Positions 35,544 to 47,940 of a DNA stretch of 64,000 nucleotides are shown piece after piece. The stretch is from Lolium rigidum (lineage: Eukaryota > Streptophyta > Magnoliopsida > Poales > Poaceae). A program made the position numbers and the translations under genes. The stretch lies in contig NC_061513.1 of NCBI RefSeq assembly GCF_022539505.1, forward strand, positions 177,846,017 through 177,910,016. Direction: 5' to 3'. The notes beneath the pieces were generated by a model, which saw nothing but the letters and a program-made list of their open reading frames with translations, ran no database searches and was not told the DNA's origin. How positions within the stretch are numbered: position 1 is the first letter of the stretch; every line of letters begins with the position of its first letter.

Positions 35544-36827
35544 TCATGTCTACCTACGCTTCTATGCTTGTAGACAGTGTTGGGCCTCCAAGTGCAGAGG
35601 TTTGTAGAACAACAACAAGTTTCCCTTAAGTGGATCACCCAAGGTTTATCGAACTCGGAGAGGTAGAGGTCAAAGATACCCCTCTCAAGCAACCCTGCAA
35701 TTAAGATACAAGAAGTCTCTTGTGTCCTCAACACACCCAGATGTATAGGTGCACTAGTTCGGCGAAGAGATAGTAAAATGCAAGTGATATGGATGAATAT
35801 GAGTGGTAATAACAATCTGAAATAAATATGGCAGAAAGTAAACAATAAAATAGTAAATAAACGGTGATTCAATGTTTGGAAACAACGCATAGGGATCATA
35901 CTTTCACTAGTGGTCACTCTCAACAATGATATGATAAAGGAATATAAATATAAGCACTTCACTATGCTACTCTGAACTACTCTCTGGTTGGATAACAAAC
36001 ACTAATTCATTGCGTAGGGTTGCAAAAGAAAACCTTAAAGATGTATTCCCAAGTACTAATGAACACCCCACTCCGTCACTTTGAGAATTCATAGGAGGTA
36101 CTAACATACCACAATTTCATAGAGACATCCAACTCATCATAATTCAGTGAACAAGTATTCTGTGAAATATAGCCTAAGAGACCCACACGGTGCACACACC
36201 GTCACCTTTACAGACATGGGACATGGAGTCTCCGGAGATCACATAAGTAAAATACACTCGAATAGCATAACGACGTCTAGATTACAAAGCTCATGGTCAC
36301 ATAAAGATCACACCATGGGAGAGAGAGATACACCACATAGCTACCGGTAGAGCCCTCAGCCCCGGGGGAGAATTAGTCACTCCTCATCGTGGGAGTCAGC
36401 AACGGTGATGGAGATGGTGGTGGAGTCGATGGAGATGGCTCCGGGGGAGCTACAGAACTTTTCGTGGGCTTTTGCGTCGGGAGGTTTATATAGGCGGAAG
36501 GGCGAGGTCGGTGGAGGTCTGGTGGCCCTAGACCACCCTTAGGTGTGGGCCAGGTCTAGGACGCGCCTAGGGGTGGTTCGGGCGCCCTGCTTCGCCTCTT
36601 CGACCCCACTTCGGCTTTTGTTTCGTCCAATTCCGAGAATATTTCCTGTACAACTTTTCTGAAATACAAAAACATCAGAAAATAAGGAACTTGCACTGTG
36701 GCATCTTGTTAATAGGTTAGTGTCGGAAATCATGTAAAAGTGCAACGAAGTGTAAGAAAAACATATATGAATTGGTGTAAAACAAGCATGGAGCATCAAA
36801 AATTATTGATACGTTTGAGACGTATCA
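35544..36827 (-). repeat. 5' LTR of element E (1284 bp)
   Basis: It runs from TCATGTCTACC (first dinucleotide mutated from TG) to ACGTATCA. In element orientation it opens with the hairpin GATACGT/ACGTATC (36808-36826). A TATATAAA box on the minus strand near 36486 is the likely promoter. Confidence 0.88.
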
Positions 36828-36897
36828 GCTAGCAGTGCTACTGGGGCCTGGCCGGTAGTGCCACCAATGCCTGCCCGGTAGTGCCGCTGGAGCTTCT

Positions 36898-37282
36898 CTA
36901 TTGTGACGCGCCTGCCTCCCTCTCCTCCCTCATGCATCTTTGGTTAGGCTTCTCGTTCAGCACCTCATGCAGTCGCTCCTCTCCTTCGTGTGCAATGCTT
37001 GATTCTCCCTCGGACATGATCATACATAGATGCAAAAACTTAGGAAGTATAATGTTCTTACCATGTAGAACATGTTTCATTTAGGCGTGAATTAACCTGT
37101 TATTCTAGTAGCTTTGTACAAGCTCTTGTAATGGGTCCAATCTTGACTTTATTATACTTGTTCTTCACATCAACATCTTGATCATCATGAAGTGGAGGAG
37201 ATAGTAGTTCAGTAGGGATGTCCTCATCACAAGCTGTCAGATCCGGCCCATGATGAAAGTAAGTTAGATCCTTGTCGTACAC
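36898..37282 (-). pseudogene. Decayed pol C-terminus of element G
   Basis: The minus-strand frame contains LLSPPLHDDQDVDVKNKYN and KIGPITRACTKLLE, typical of the C-terminal tail of grass gypsy polyproteins after integrase (the PITRARAK-type motif). A stop follows KLLE where a glutamine codon is expected (CAA to TAA). The next part (LPKFLHLCMIMSEGESSIAH) is in another frame, so the tail is broken by at least one nonsense change and one frameshift. Reverse transcriptase and integrase domains are not seen upstream. Confidence 0.65.
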
Positions 37283-37874
37283 GACGAGGAATACTCTGCG
37301 TAGTTTAGGCTTAGTCGTATTCGGTAGGATCTCTACCTTGTAACACTAGATCCCGAAGCCTTTATAAGTCGTATCCAGGGAGCCTTTGGGGCAGAAGAAC
37401 CATACCTCTAACTGTTATGCGCACTTGTTGCCTTATAGTGAATTATAGCAGCACGTAGGATCTCGCCGCCGTTGCGAGGTCTGAAGTTGGGCAACTCGTG
37501 TGACCCCGTCCCGGTGACTCATCGCCCCATTGATCACCCTCTCTCTCCCCCTCCGTGAGACTCCCCTCACCGGAGTACCGTCGAACACGTAACGCCAACA
37601 GGAAAACTTCGCGATGAAAATGATCAAGGAAAAACTTGAAGATTTCCTCCTATATATATACTGCTGAGCAGGGTAAGGAGCACCATTGGATATATCTTGA
37701 GCGTTTCCATACCATTACATCTATAGAAACTCGTGTAAGCATAGGAAACGAATCCTCTAGAATTTATCATACCCCTCTAAATATCAAGGGGTCAAGGTAT
37801 ATTCCATTTTCTCTTCACCTTGTGCAGTCAAATCTGCCTAGTAATTGCATGTGACGATTGACCTTATGACAAGG
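37283..37874. other. Unassigned stretch left of solo LTR 2
   Basis: 592 bp without a recognised gene. The minus strand near 37283-37330 may extend the pol tail (an open frame reading PKLRRVFLVVYDKDL), but this fades into sequence I cannot place. The forward 72-codon frame at 37636 has no domain. It joins 52155 onward once solo LTR 2 is removed. Confidence 0.4.
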
Positions 37875-40400
37875 TGTAATATTCCAGTATTTGGGGTTAC
37901 AAAAATAGAGTAAACAGATGTGTGCATTGCATTCATGCATAGAAAATCTGGGGAATTTTCGCGCTTTAAAGTAAAACAGTCACAGTAACTGAAGTTTCAC
38001 TTGACCTTGGTGGAATTGAAGTAGCTCATCAAGTCAAGTGCTATAAACCTCAATGTGACCTTTGATAAAACCTTGTTTTGGGTAGAGATGATTTGATCTA
38101 AGGGGTTAGATTAAATGGAATTAAAACTAACACAACAACACTTTAATCAATGATTCATTGCTTGATCTTATAACAGATCATAATATGGTAATCCTTGCCA
38201 TAACATAAGAACATCTGTTCAATTACAAACCAAGTAACAATAAAATGGAGAAACCCTTCTTGACTTATCTTCTCCATGCCTCAAACTAATACATGCTCTT
38301 ATCATAAACCTTATGATATTCATTCTACTTAATTCTTGAAAACATGACAAGGAGATCAATTCTAGAATTATATATTCTTCTCTATTCCAAATTATTATAC
38401 ATCAAACCTAGAGAGGTGAGAGTTCTATATTAGAGAAGCAATGACAAACCTTGGATATACATCCATGTAATCAAAACATCATCTTAAGAACATAACCTTG
38501 GGATAATATTCAAGTCCTCCCCAAATGAGAGAGACCATTCGTACTAATCCAAGCTTTACCTATTTAAGAATAGAGGATAACCATTGAACTAAAGTATTGG
38601 TTGTAAACCATTTCCATTTGGAGTGGTGAGATAACCAAGATAGTCAATTGAAGTCTTAGCCTAGATACCTAAGGAAATATTAGGAATACACCATAAACCC
38701 TAGAATAACTATTCCTATGAGAGAGAGCTCAAGCTAAGGTGTTACACTCAAGAAAGTTGAGCCAACACTTGATTGTGAGGGAGAGAACTATCCATATACC
38801 CAAATGATTATAACAACATTGTTTAAGTAAAACCCTAACAGGATATCTCAGGTATTCTCCTGGGATATAAATTATTGAGGCAACCATAGTAGTCCCATCC
38901 AAGAAAGTAAAATAGAAGTGTTATATCCTAGTTGATCAAGACAATGCTTGATCATAGAAATGAGAACCCATTCCATGAGAGATAACTTAGGAAGCCAAAT
39001 CTTGATCGTTATAAATTGTGTAGAGATCATAAACCCTAAGAACTTGAAGTAGAGGATATAAGCACATAAGAAAAGCTTAGAGTTAAAGCCTATAATTTAT
39101 ATGGTGAGAAACCATTCATCATTATAACCAAAGTTAACTATAAAAAGAAATACAGCTACTTTAGTTACTTTAACAATAGATTAAGGATATAATAGAAATC
39201 TACTGGTATAAGATAAAACCAATTCTCAAGTCCTTAGTAATTAAAGGAGAACATAAACAATTAAGCAAGTAACCATATTACCTTGGTTAGGGGAGATTAA
39301 CCCTAGCAAATGCAATATGATGTCCTCTCAACTCTACAAACTAGAAGTATATCTCAACCCTAGTTTATGCATCACTATGGTGATCATAGTATAAACCTAA
39401 GCCATAATTGAGATTCAAACCAATTGCCATTAGATAAATATCATTAGAACCCTAGTATGGCACATTAATAAAATCTTAAGCTACATTATTAAACCTAGGA
39501 AAAACTCTTGTGATACATCTTATAATTAAAACCATAAGTGTGATTATCAACCACTTATCTATATAATTAAGACCCAACCTTGAGGAGAGTAATATCTACT
39601 CTAGGTATTTCAAAGTGTTAATAGACCATAACACTAATGTTAATTTTGATATGGGTTATCATCAAACCTACAAAACCCTAATAAAATATTGTTCACATGA
39701 AATAACATGCAAGTGATTAATTCCTCAAATAGGAACTAAGACATAACAACAACTTCAGAAATACCTTGAGAAGAAAGTATCAACTCTTATAATTCTAAAT
39801 TAAATTGAATTCATAATAAAAAGGAAATCAAAGTGAAAATATAATTCATGTCTAATTGCTATTTTGAATAAGTCACCAATATGCAATATAAACTAATAAA
39901 AAATAATTGTTTCAAATGAAATAGTGGTGTAATAATCATTGCACCAGATCTTAATAAAATTAACAATTGAAAGATCTGCAAAAATAAACAAAATTCCAAA
40001 AATAGAAAATAAGAAAGAAAATAAAAAGCAGAAATAAAGGGAGAGAAGCTCACCCGGACTCACCTGGCCGTGGCAACCCAAGCCGCAGCCCAAGACCAGC
40101 CCACCATTGCAGCCCAGGAGCCAGCCCAATCCAATACCGATTCAATTCATCTGGTCGTCTTCTTTCTCCTTCCCCGCATGGTCGCCACCGAGACGACGTG
40201 CACCGTTTTGCCGGCCACCTCCCCGTCGAGGATAGGGACGTCGCGGACGCCAGCGATCCGCCTGAGGCTCATACAAGCTCCGCTAAGTCCGTGCTCATCC
40301 CAAACGCGCCACGATTCGTGCCCAGTAACTCTGCCGACATCGCCGGCGTATCTGAGCCCTCGCCGGTGATGAAATGGACGATTCCGTCCTTGCCAAGCCA

Positions 40401-40407
40401 TATAAAA
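40401..40407 (+). promoter_or_regulatory. TATA box of solo LTR 2
   Basis: TATAAAA in the context GCCATATAAAAACGCC, inside a GC-rich island and followed by a C/T-rich leader containing AAACCCTAGAACC. Its position parallels the promoter of solo LTR 1. Confidence 0.55.
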
Positions 40408-41920
40408 ACGCCAGGAGCTCCGCCTAGAAACCCTAGAACCTCTAGGATCAACCATTCTCCCTCAATCCCTCTCCAGCACTCATTATCTTCAAATACTGGC
40501 CGCCGGAGCCGGGGAAGAAATCGAGGATTGGAGCCTCCCCTGACTCTGGTAAGTGGCCTCGGTGATTCGCCTCGTCAAGTGGAGCATCTAGGAGGAAGGA
40601 ATCATCCGGGGAAGCATTCGGTGGAGCCAATTTGATGTTTCCCTTTCGCTCGGGTTCGCCGGCAATCTTCAAATCGTCGTCGTCTCCGGCCGTCACTGCC
40701 ATCGTCGACCACACCAACACAACCAGGGTACATATACGCATCTCGAGAGCTCTTATTTGCATAGTTTCATAGCCTGTAGCTCACCGTAGCTAGTTCACCG
40801 GAGTTGCTCCGCCACGGGCTGGTTCTCCGGCGACGCTCCGGTAGTCATTTGGGAAAACCAACACTGCCACCGCACTCAGCGTGTCGCAGGGGTTTATGGG
40901 ACGCCAGAAATCGACGGCGCCGCTGCACACGGACTCGCCGGCGTTTAACCGCCGGTAGAGTCAAACACCCTGGTCAAAGTTGAACAGTCTCCGCTTGCAT
41001 GGCAGCCTGCGTGGCACTGGCCCCACTGGTCAGTGTCTGGTACTAGGGTCTGCCACGGTACAAAACATTTCGTTATTAATTTTAAAATACAGAAATTTGC
41101 TGAATCTTTGCAAGAATTTATAAAATTCATTTGAACTCAGAAAAATACAAATGAGATATCAAAATGCTCCTAAAAATAAACTCTACTTAATAAAAATATA
41201 ATATGAAATTTTTATTTTTCATAAAAAATTAATTGTTTTATCACTATTAATTAAGTCTTTTCATTTAATCTTTACTATTAAATCTAAATGCAACCGTGGT
41301 ACGTCAGGTTTCTTTCATTTTGACCCTCCTATTTTTCTGAGATCAACCCGCAATCCAACTTTTTGCAGCCCACCCCGAGGCCCAATTTCCCAAACGAACG
41401 CCAGAAGTAGACGCGGATGTGAGCGACGGGCGGAGGTCTCCGGCGATTGCTCCGCAGCTGCGGCACGACGGCCGGACCATGCCAACCTCGCGCGAAGAGA
41501 GAAGGAGAGCGCTCATCTCATCCCCCTGTCGGGGCGTCGTGACTCGTGAGCTTCACTAATTCAGTCTTCGACTCCTCAATCATGGAAGCATCCAGGGAAT
41601 AAATGGGTAAGCTAAATGTTGGACGTCCACTTAATTTCGGATCTTTCATACGGAGCGACCCAAACGGATACTAAGCGACTGTTTACGTCCGCATGAACCG
41701 AAAATGCGTGCCCAGCGTCCCGATGCATAGTATCCGGGCTGTCTGCGGAGACACAAACCTGCCCTAAATATGCGTCTCGGATGAGTCTCGGCGGATGTTG
41801 CGCGGACGGACCGAGTGTCCGCCCGCGTCTGGCAGATGTTAATGGCGATTCCTAGCTGCCGCACAACTTCCACCGTAGCGCCACCGCACAACCTACACTT
41901 TTGCCATGAGCAGGGCCGGG

Positions 41921-42072
41921 CGCGGCCAGGCTACCGCGCCTCCACTTCCGACTTCACCTCCCAGGTCGAGAGCTCCGACGAGGAGTTGGAGGCGTCGCGG
42001 CCAGGCTACCGCGCCTCCACTTCCAACTCCACCTCCCAGGTCGAGAGCTCCGACGAGGAGTTGGAGGCGTCG
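41921..42072 (+). repeat. 75-bp tandem duplication in H1
   Basis: Two adjacent copies start with CGCGGCCAGGCTACCGCG at 41921 and 41996; a diverged third copy starts near 42180. H2 has the same arrangement near 48667-48820, so the duplication predates the separation of the two Helitrons. Confidence 0.85.
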
Positions 42073-42163
42073 CTTCGGCAGTCTGCGGCCACGTTAATGG
42101 CGATGCCTAGCTGCCGCACAACTTCCACTGTAGCGCCGCCGCCGCACAACCTCCACCTTTGCC

Positions 42164-42433
42164 ATGAGCGGCGCCGGGCACGGCCGGGCTACCGCGCCTC
42201 CACCTCCGACCGCACCTCCCCCAGTCGAGAGCTTCGACGAGGAGTTGGAGGACGACGAAAGCAGCGACAACATCCTCGACGCGGCCATGGACACGAAGTT
42301 CATGGATGACATGGAGCACGAAGCAGAGGAGGAGCCGGCGGCCCACGCGGCGTTCGACGCCGAGATGGAACGTCGCAGGGAGGCTACCGCCGCGGAGGAT
42401 GACTCGCTCCAACATCGATTGGTCATCCGATGA
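42164..42433 (+). pseudogene. Captured acidic ORF fragment in H1
   Basis: The frame reads a proline-rich start and then an acidic helical stretch (DAAMDTKFMDDMEHEAEEE, AAFDAEMERRREATAAEDD). H2 continues past EDD into SNIDWSSDDPDEPTPEERAVE, whereas H1 shifts frame at 42410 and ends. I do not recognise a domain. Low-complexity acidic segments like this occur at the N-terminus of many plant regulatory proteins and transposases. It is probably a host or transposon fragment picked up before H1 and H2 diverged. Confidence 0.45.
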
Positions 42434-45400
42434 CCACGACGAACCTACCCCGGAGGAGAGGGCGGTGGAGCGAGAGGGCATTAGTCGACTCCTTTGAGAC
42501 GCTTAAGAAGGTCGAGGATGCTGCGAACGAGACGCTGCGGTAGCGCCTGCTAGAGGACGCGGCGGCGCACCGAGCTCTAGCGGCCGCACGGCGGGCTGTG
42601 GAGAAGCAGACGAGGAAGGGACGCAACGACGGGGCCGGGTCATCGGGCAGCAAGTAGCCTAGGGCTTGTATCTTCTTCAATATGTAGTTTAGTTTGTAGT
42701 ACATAAAGCTTTTTAAATGTTATTGGAAAACAAAAATGAATCGCCCCGCTGGGAGCACACCCAGACGCGAACGGACGCGCGGTTAAAATATATCTGTGGG
42801 ACGATACAAATGGACACGCGTGACCACCTTTAGGCGTCCGATATGCGTCGTCCCGTTGGAGATGCCCTTAGGCACTCCCCAGCCAAAGAAGCAGAGGCGA
42901 GGCATGCCGAATTGGTCACGAAAATGGCTCTCTAAATTGACAGAATCTTGTATGCCCTCTGTTCCAGCTGCAAGCGAAGAAATTAAGGTTACATGATTCT
43001 TCATGTTTTGTACCTTTCATTTGCATTCAATATATAACAACAAAATCAAATTGTTTCGCGGAATGTATGGGCTAAACATTTGGTCTACCGTAGCAACGCA
43101 CGGGTATTGTGCTAGTTCTAAATACAATTAAAATTCAATAATTAGTAAAACTTTCCAAATTAAATACAAACCAGTAAATAAATAAAGAAAACCATAAAAC
43201 TAATTTTCTTTATTTGTTAATTTGATAAATCCTTATTAGAAGGATTTAAACCCTAATTAATAATTACCTTAATTATTAATTCATTAAAAATAATAAAATG
43301 TCAAATCCAATATTATTTTTATTTCAAAGTTATTAATAACTTCAACTTGATAATGAAGTTATTAATCATAGAACTATATGGTAATTAGGAAACCCTAATT
43401 CCTTATTAAATGATATTACAACCTTATCATTTCATGTGAAACCTAAAACCCTAATTCCATTAGGAACCCTAACTCCACTATTTTATGTGTGAACCCTAAA
43501 GGGTTTCCAAACCTACAACCCAAGTTAACATGTGATTATGTTACTTCAATAGTAGTCATAGAACCATAGTAGCAATTAAATGTTTACCATGACCACATAA
43601 AATGTAGTAACCTATCATTACTAAATTAGCATCCCATGTGTTCATCTTCATCAGACCTAGATAATCAAGTAGGGTCAACCAAGTGGAAACCCTAGATCCT
43701 ATTACTAAAGCCATCATCCTTATTTATCCCTATTTAGCATCACACCATTGTGATGAACTCTATATAGCAACCATGCATAATATTTTGCATCAAATGCCAT
43801 ACACCCTAAACCCTAATAGTGTTAAATGTTTATAAACCACCTTATTTAGGAACCAATTATTCTTTACTTAGTGAATTCAAAAGTAAAATCTAGACAACCC
43901 CAACCTTAATTGTAATACTTCTTATTACTTAAGAAGTATGTTCTTCAAAAGTTATTCTTTTGAAGAAAATAAGGAATCATCATCAATCCTGCCTAATAGG
44001 ACCTATAGCCAATAACCAGCTATCACCAGCAAGGTATACCAACCTTGATAGCAACTATTTATAATAAATTGCTCAAGATGCTTAGGATTAACTCAACCCC
44101 ACAAGCTCTAGCTATTGATGAAACCAACATGGTTGGGATCCATCTAATCCTTACCCTAGAAACTAGTTGAAAACCATAGTAAACCCTAGAACCCCACAAC
44201 CCAAATTATCATACTTGTTCTTTATTAAAGAACATGTTCTTCAAAAGTTATTCTTTTGAAGTATATAAAAAGTAATCATAACCATACATTATAGGACTTA
44301 AAATTGACAACTGATCTTTGCTTATTATACAACCACTATTCCTTGATGTATATGATTGTTACTATGCATCTTCCCTCTTACTTATGATTCTAAACCAACA
44401 CAAACCTGAATAAGAACCTTGTTTGTGAATCACTCTAAAAGTGCAACACACCCTGAACAAATCATTACCACTCACTAATCCTAAATCATGGGTGTTAGGT
44501 CACGCTTTGAACGATTGCATCTCATACTTATGCACTATTGCATCCTTGCCAATCTTTTAAACATCGTCCTTACCGGACGATGATGCTATTTCAGAATTTG
44601 GAGTTATTGCGTATCGAAGACCTTGCCTACATAATCTTGCAGTCAAGAAGGGCAAGTTCATCGCTTGCTCATGTCATTTGAGTATTTTTACCAAATTACT
44701 TGCAAAGTACTATACTTATCACTCTTGCATGAAAAGCAAAAGTATTATTTTCACTAGCATAATACCCATGCTTCGCTACGGATCATAAAATCATAATGAA
44801 CATAATATATTTTTTAAATACTTGAAAACATATTATAATTGCAAAATATCTTTACCTAATACAATATAAATATTATTTTATTTTCAAACTATTGTACGTT
44901 GTTCCCCAAATAATGGATTGACCTTCTACCAAATTACATAATACATCAAAAAAATACCCATACAACATGTGAGATCGTACAATAACTAAATTAATGGTAA
45001 CTGTTCATAACACCTTTTCTTCACATCAATTTCTTAATAACCGCTCTAGAAAATACACATCCTATCCCTTAGGTTGGAGGGAATATGATTAAGCAGAGAA
45101 GGAGCTTCCAAGCTACGCACATGGACTTGGTATAAATAAGATAATGGTCCATGAAAAATATAGAATTGAAAAGCTTGATAATCTTGATCACTACGGTTAC
45201 CATCGGCAGGCCTATTGTTCCCGAGTAAACGAACTGACTTGTTAAAAGCAATACTTCCTAGCTAGTTACCACATCTCATACGCACATATACATATTCCAT
45301 AGTCAGGGCACAACTTATGAAAAACTACAGTTAATCTAAGTAATGAAGTAACCAACAAATAGTGGAGGAAAAAAAATTCACTTGTATTAATCAGAATGTT

Positions 45401-45596
45401 TACTTACCTGGAAGATTAATTGCAGACTACATTGTTGTACTATAGTTCAAAAGAAGCTTGCAATATATCCGATATGTCTAGAGTCTAGACTGAATCATAG
45501 CATTATAGAGACTCCATCGACAATCCTGCTTACGGGTTGCTCTAGTATTTTCCCTTCCAGCCACCACCATACCAAGGATGTACATGTCACGCATTA

Positions 45597-47693
45597 GAGC
45601 ATCTCCACTCGTCCCCCCGACGAGGCCCCCGAGCGACGTTTTTCCCATCCGGACGGCGAAATTCGGCCCAGTCGCGCCCCCGGTTTCTCGTTTTCGTCCG
45701 GATTTGGCCCTTCATCCATCCGGCGAGCCCACGCCATCCCTGGCCCCCGGGGCGCGCTCGGGGACTCCGGACGAGTGAAAAGCGGGGAAGGGCCCGATCT
45801 GTCGGTGACTCGACGCACGAACCCCACCGCCACGTCGCTCAAAATCTCCCCCACCCCTCGTATCTCTCTCGCCGCCGGCACCACCCCGCCGGCTTGTTGC
45901 CCAGATTTCGCCGCCCCTCCTTCCCCACCTGCCTATATTCCGCCGTCTTTGGACGACGGCCTATCTGGCTGCTCTTCCGCCGGCATGTTTTCCGACTTTG
46001 GCCTGCTCCTCGTCGCTCGCGGCTCGGGTTGCCTCGACCACGCCCGTCAGGTGTTCGTCCATTTGCCTCGCCGGCCATGGACTCGGACGAAGAGGAGGAG
46101 CAGATGTTCGAGCTTATGCAAGAAGAGATGGCAGCAGCCGCCCAAGACGACGAGCACATGATGATCCTCGGTTGCTTGGCAAGCATGTACGCCGGACTGG
46201 CAACTGGTCGACGTGGTGGGTCGGCACCATGTCGCCGGAAGTGCAAGCCGAGACAGCGAATGGAGGGCTACTGCATGTTGTACGCCGACTACTTCGTCGA
46301 CAATCCATTGCACGGTGAGAGTATTTTCCGGCGTCATTTCAGGATGAGCAGAAAGCTATTTCTGCAAATTGTGTATGCCATCCGAGACTTTGATCCCTAC
46401 TTCAGATGCAAGGCGGATTGCACTGGTTTGGTTGGATTTTCGTCACTGCAGAAGTGCACAGTGGCTATGAGGATGCTGGCGTATGGAGCTCCCGGTGATA
46501 CTGCAGATGACTATCTTCGGATGGCGGAGTCCACCGCCCTTGATTGTTTCTACCGGTTCTGCAAGGCCGTCATAGCAGTGTTCGGGGACTATTACTTGAG
46601 ATCACCCACTGTCGAAGACACTCAGAGGATCCTTGCAACAAATGAAGCTAGGGGTTTTCCAGGGATGCTTGGAAGTATTGACTGCATGCATTGGCAATGG
46701 AAGAACTGTCCGTTTGCGTGGCAGGGAATGTACAAGGGTCACAAAAAAGGCTGCACTGTGATACTTGAAGCAGTGGCTACCCATGATCTCTGGATTTGGC
46801 ACTCTTTCTTTGGTATGCCTGGATCCAACAATAACGTCAACGTCCTAAACTGCTCCCCGGTCTTTTCCAAGCTTGTTGAGGGTCATGCTCCCCCGGTGGA
46901 CTATGTGATCAATGGTCGGCACTACAACAAAGGATACTACCTTGCAGACGGTATCTATCCAAAGTGGGCAACATTTGTGAAGACTATCTCCAACCCTAGC
47001 ACCCCCAAACTTTGCGAGTTTGTCAAGAAACAAGAAGCTTGCCGAAAAGACGTCGAGCGTGCATTTGGTGTCCTCCAGCAGAGATTTGCTGTCGTCCGGT
47101 TCCCCGCTATGACTTGGTCCAAAGATCAGATGTGGGAGGTGATGAACTGCTGTGTGTGCCTACACAATATGATTATTGAAAATGAGCGAAAGCATCCGGT
47201 TCCTCTGGCTGAGCAAGAAGCACCATATGAGAGAGAGGGTCCTCTTGCACAGCCTAATCACCAGGTGCCTCCATCATGGGCCGCCTTCTTTGCTATGCGC
47301 CAGGAGATTCGAGACTGCGCAATGCATCGGCTGCTGCAAGATGATCTGGTGGAGCACATATGGAGGCTCCGAGGCAACGCCAACACCGACGCCAACTAGT
47401 CTGTCTTAATTTGTTTGAAAAATTGTGAAATTGTGTGCTTCATTTGTTTCAGCACTTGTTAAACATTGTATTGATTATCGCCGAATTTGTTTCAGCAATT
47501 TTCGTACTGTTGGTCGCCGAACTTGTTAAATTTTATGTTAAATTTGTTTGAAATATGTTAAATGGTCGAAGTTGGGGGTTTCCTGCCGGGGGGACGGCTG
47601 GAACTTCGACGCTCCCCACGCTAAATCTTCCTCCAATCCGGACGAAAATTTCGCCGGATTTAGGCGTGGGGAGCGCCAACGAGTGGGGATGCT
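45597..47693 (+). mobile_element. PIF/Harbinger DNA transposon (2.1 kb)
   Basis: Terminal inverted repeats are GAGCATCTCCACTCGT on the left (45597-45612) and, read inward from the right, AGCATCCCCACTCGT (47693 to 47679). TTA flanks both ends (45594-45596 and 47694-47696), the 3-bp target duplication normal for this superfamily. Subterminal ATCCGGACG motifs also face each other. A single transposase ORF fills most of the element. No second Myb-like ORF, which PIF/Harbinger elements usually need for mobility, is present. It is inserted inside Helitron H3. Confidence 0.92.
46077..47399 (+). CDS. PIF/Harbinger transposase (440 aa), probably inactive
   Basis: Start chosen at MDSDEEEEQMFELMQEEM, the acidic N-terminus normal for grass PIF transposases; the frame is open further upstream, but that part is leader sequence. 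A helix-turn-helix-like region follows (about residues 85-150: FRRHFRMSRKLFLQIVYAI). The DDE nuclease comes next: first Asp in GSIDCMHW (D202), the second position in GSNNNVNVL, and the Glu in KDVERAFGVL (E327). In this family the second motif normally reads GSNND(I/V)NVL, so the catalytic Asp is Asn here (N253). The ORF is otherwise full-length without stops or frameshifts. It would act in the nucleus with a Myb-like partner to cut the TIRs. The D-to-N change predicts loss of catalysis, although DNA binding may persist. Confidence 0.9.
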   Translation: MDSDEEEEQMFELMQEEMAAAAQDDEHMMILGCLASMYAGLATGRRGGSAPCRRKCKPRQRMEGYCMLYADYFVDNPLHGESIFRRHFRMSRKLFLQIVYAIRDFDPYFRCKADCTGLVGFSSLQKCTVAMRMLAYGAPGDTADDYLRMAESTALDCFYRFCKAVIAVFGDYYLRSPTVEDTQRILATNEARGFPGMLGSIDCMHWQWKNCPFAWQGMYKGHKKGCTVILEAVATHDLWIWHSFFGMPGSNNNVNVLNCSPVFSKLVEGHAPPVDYVINGRHYNKGYYLADGIYPKWATFVKTISNPSTPKLCEFVKKQEACRKDVERAFGVLQQRFAVVRFPAMTWSKDQMWEVMNCCVCLHNMIIENERKHPVPLAEQEAPYEREGPLAQPNHQVPPSWAAFFAMRQEIRDCAMHRLLQDDLVEHIWRLRGNANTDAN

Positions 47694-47940
47694 TTATCGC
47701 CCAGATGCTGGTTGTAAATCAACAATAGAGGCATAGAGCTTAGCAACTCCACCAAATAAATCAATAACAGTCCCGGCTGCACTTCAGGTTCCACATAGGC
47801 TCCATGTTTCAGGTAGATTCTACTGCTAATGCCAAGCAACACTTCAGTTAACTGTCATCGAGTGCAAAGAGCGTGCTATCGGAGGAACAGGTGATTATAC
47901 GGCCTCATCCGTGCTTTTATACTGCAGTCGACACCAATAA

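Larger units (their letters stand above)
22460..36827 (-). mobile_element. LTR retrotransposon E, interrupted by a chimeric insertion
   Basis: The complete right LTR (35544-36827) and the split left LTR (22460-22673 plus 31665-31734) flank an interior at 31735-35543. Flanking bases are GCTGG (22455-22459) and GCTAG (36828-36832), a target duplication with one change. PBS and PPT positions show reverse orientation. The interior carries one 268-codon ORF and no gag-pol, so E is non-autonomous like F. It is inserted in the 3' interior of G. Confidence 0.87.
41269..43115 (+). mobile_element. Helitron H1 (1847 bp, non-autonomous)
   Basis: The 5' end is TCTTTACTATTAAATC. The 3' end is CCGTAGCAACGCACGGG (a short hairpin, CCGT...ACGG) followed by TATTGTGCTAG. 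The element sits exactly between A (41268) and T (43116) with no target duplication. TC start, 3' hairpin, CTRR end and A/T insertion are the four Helitron hallmarks. No Rep/helicase is encoded. The interior is GC-rich with captured gene-like sequence and is almost the same as H2. Confidence 0.9.

Noticed and set aside
45894..46076. Upstream 61 codons of the transposase frame
   Set aside because: Basic, Pro/Arg-rich leader without family similarity; the typical acidic transposase start is the ATG at 46077.
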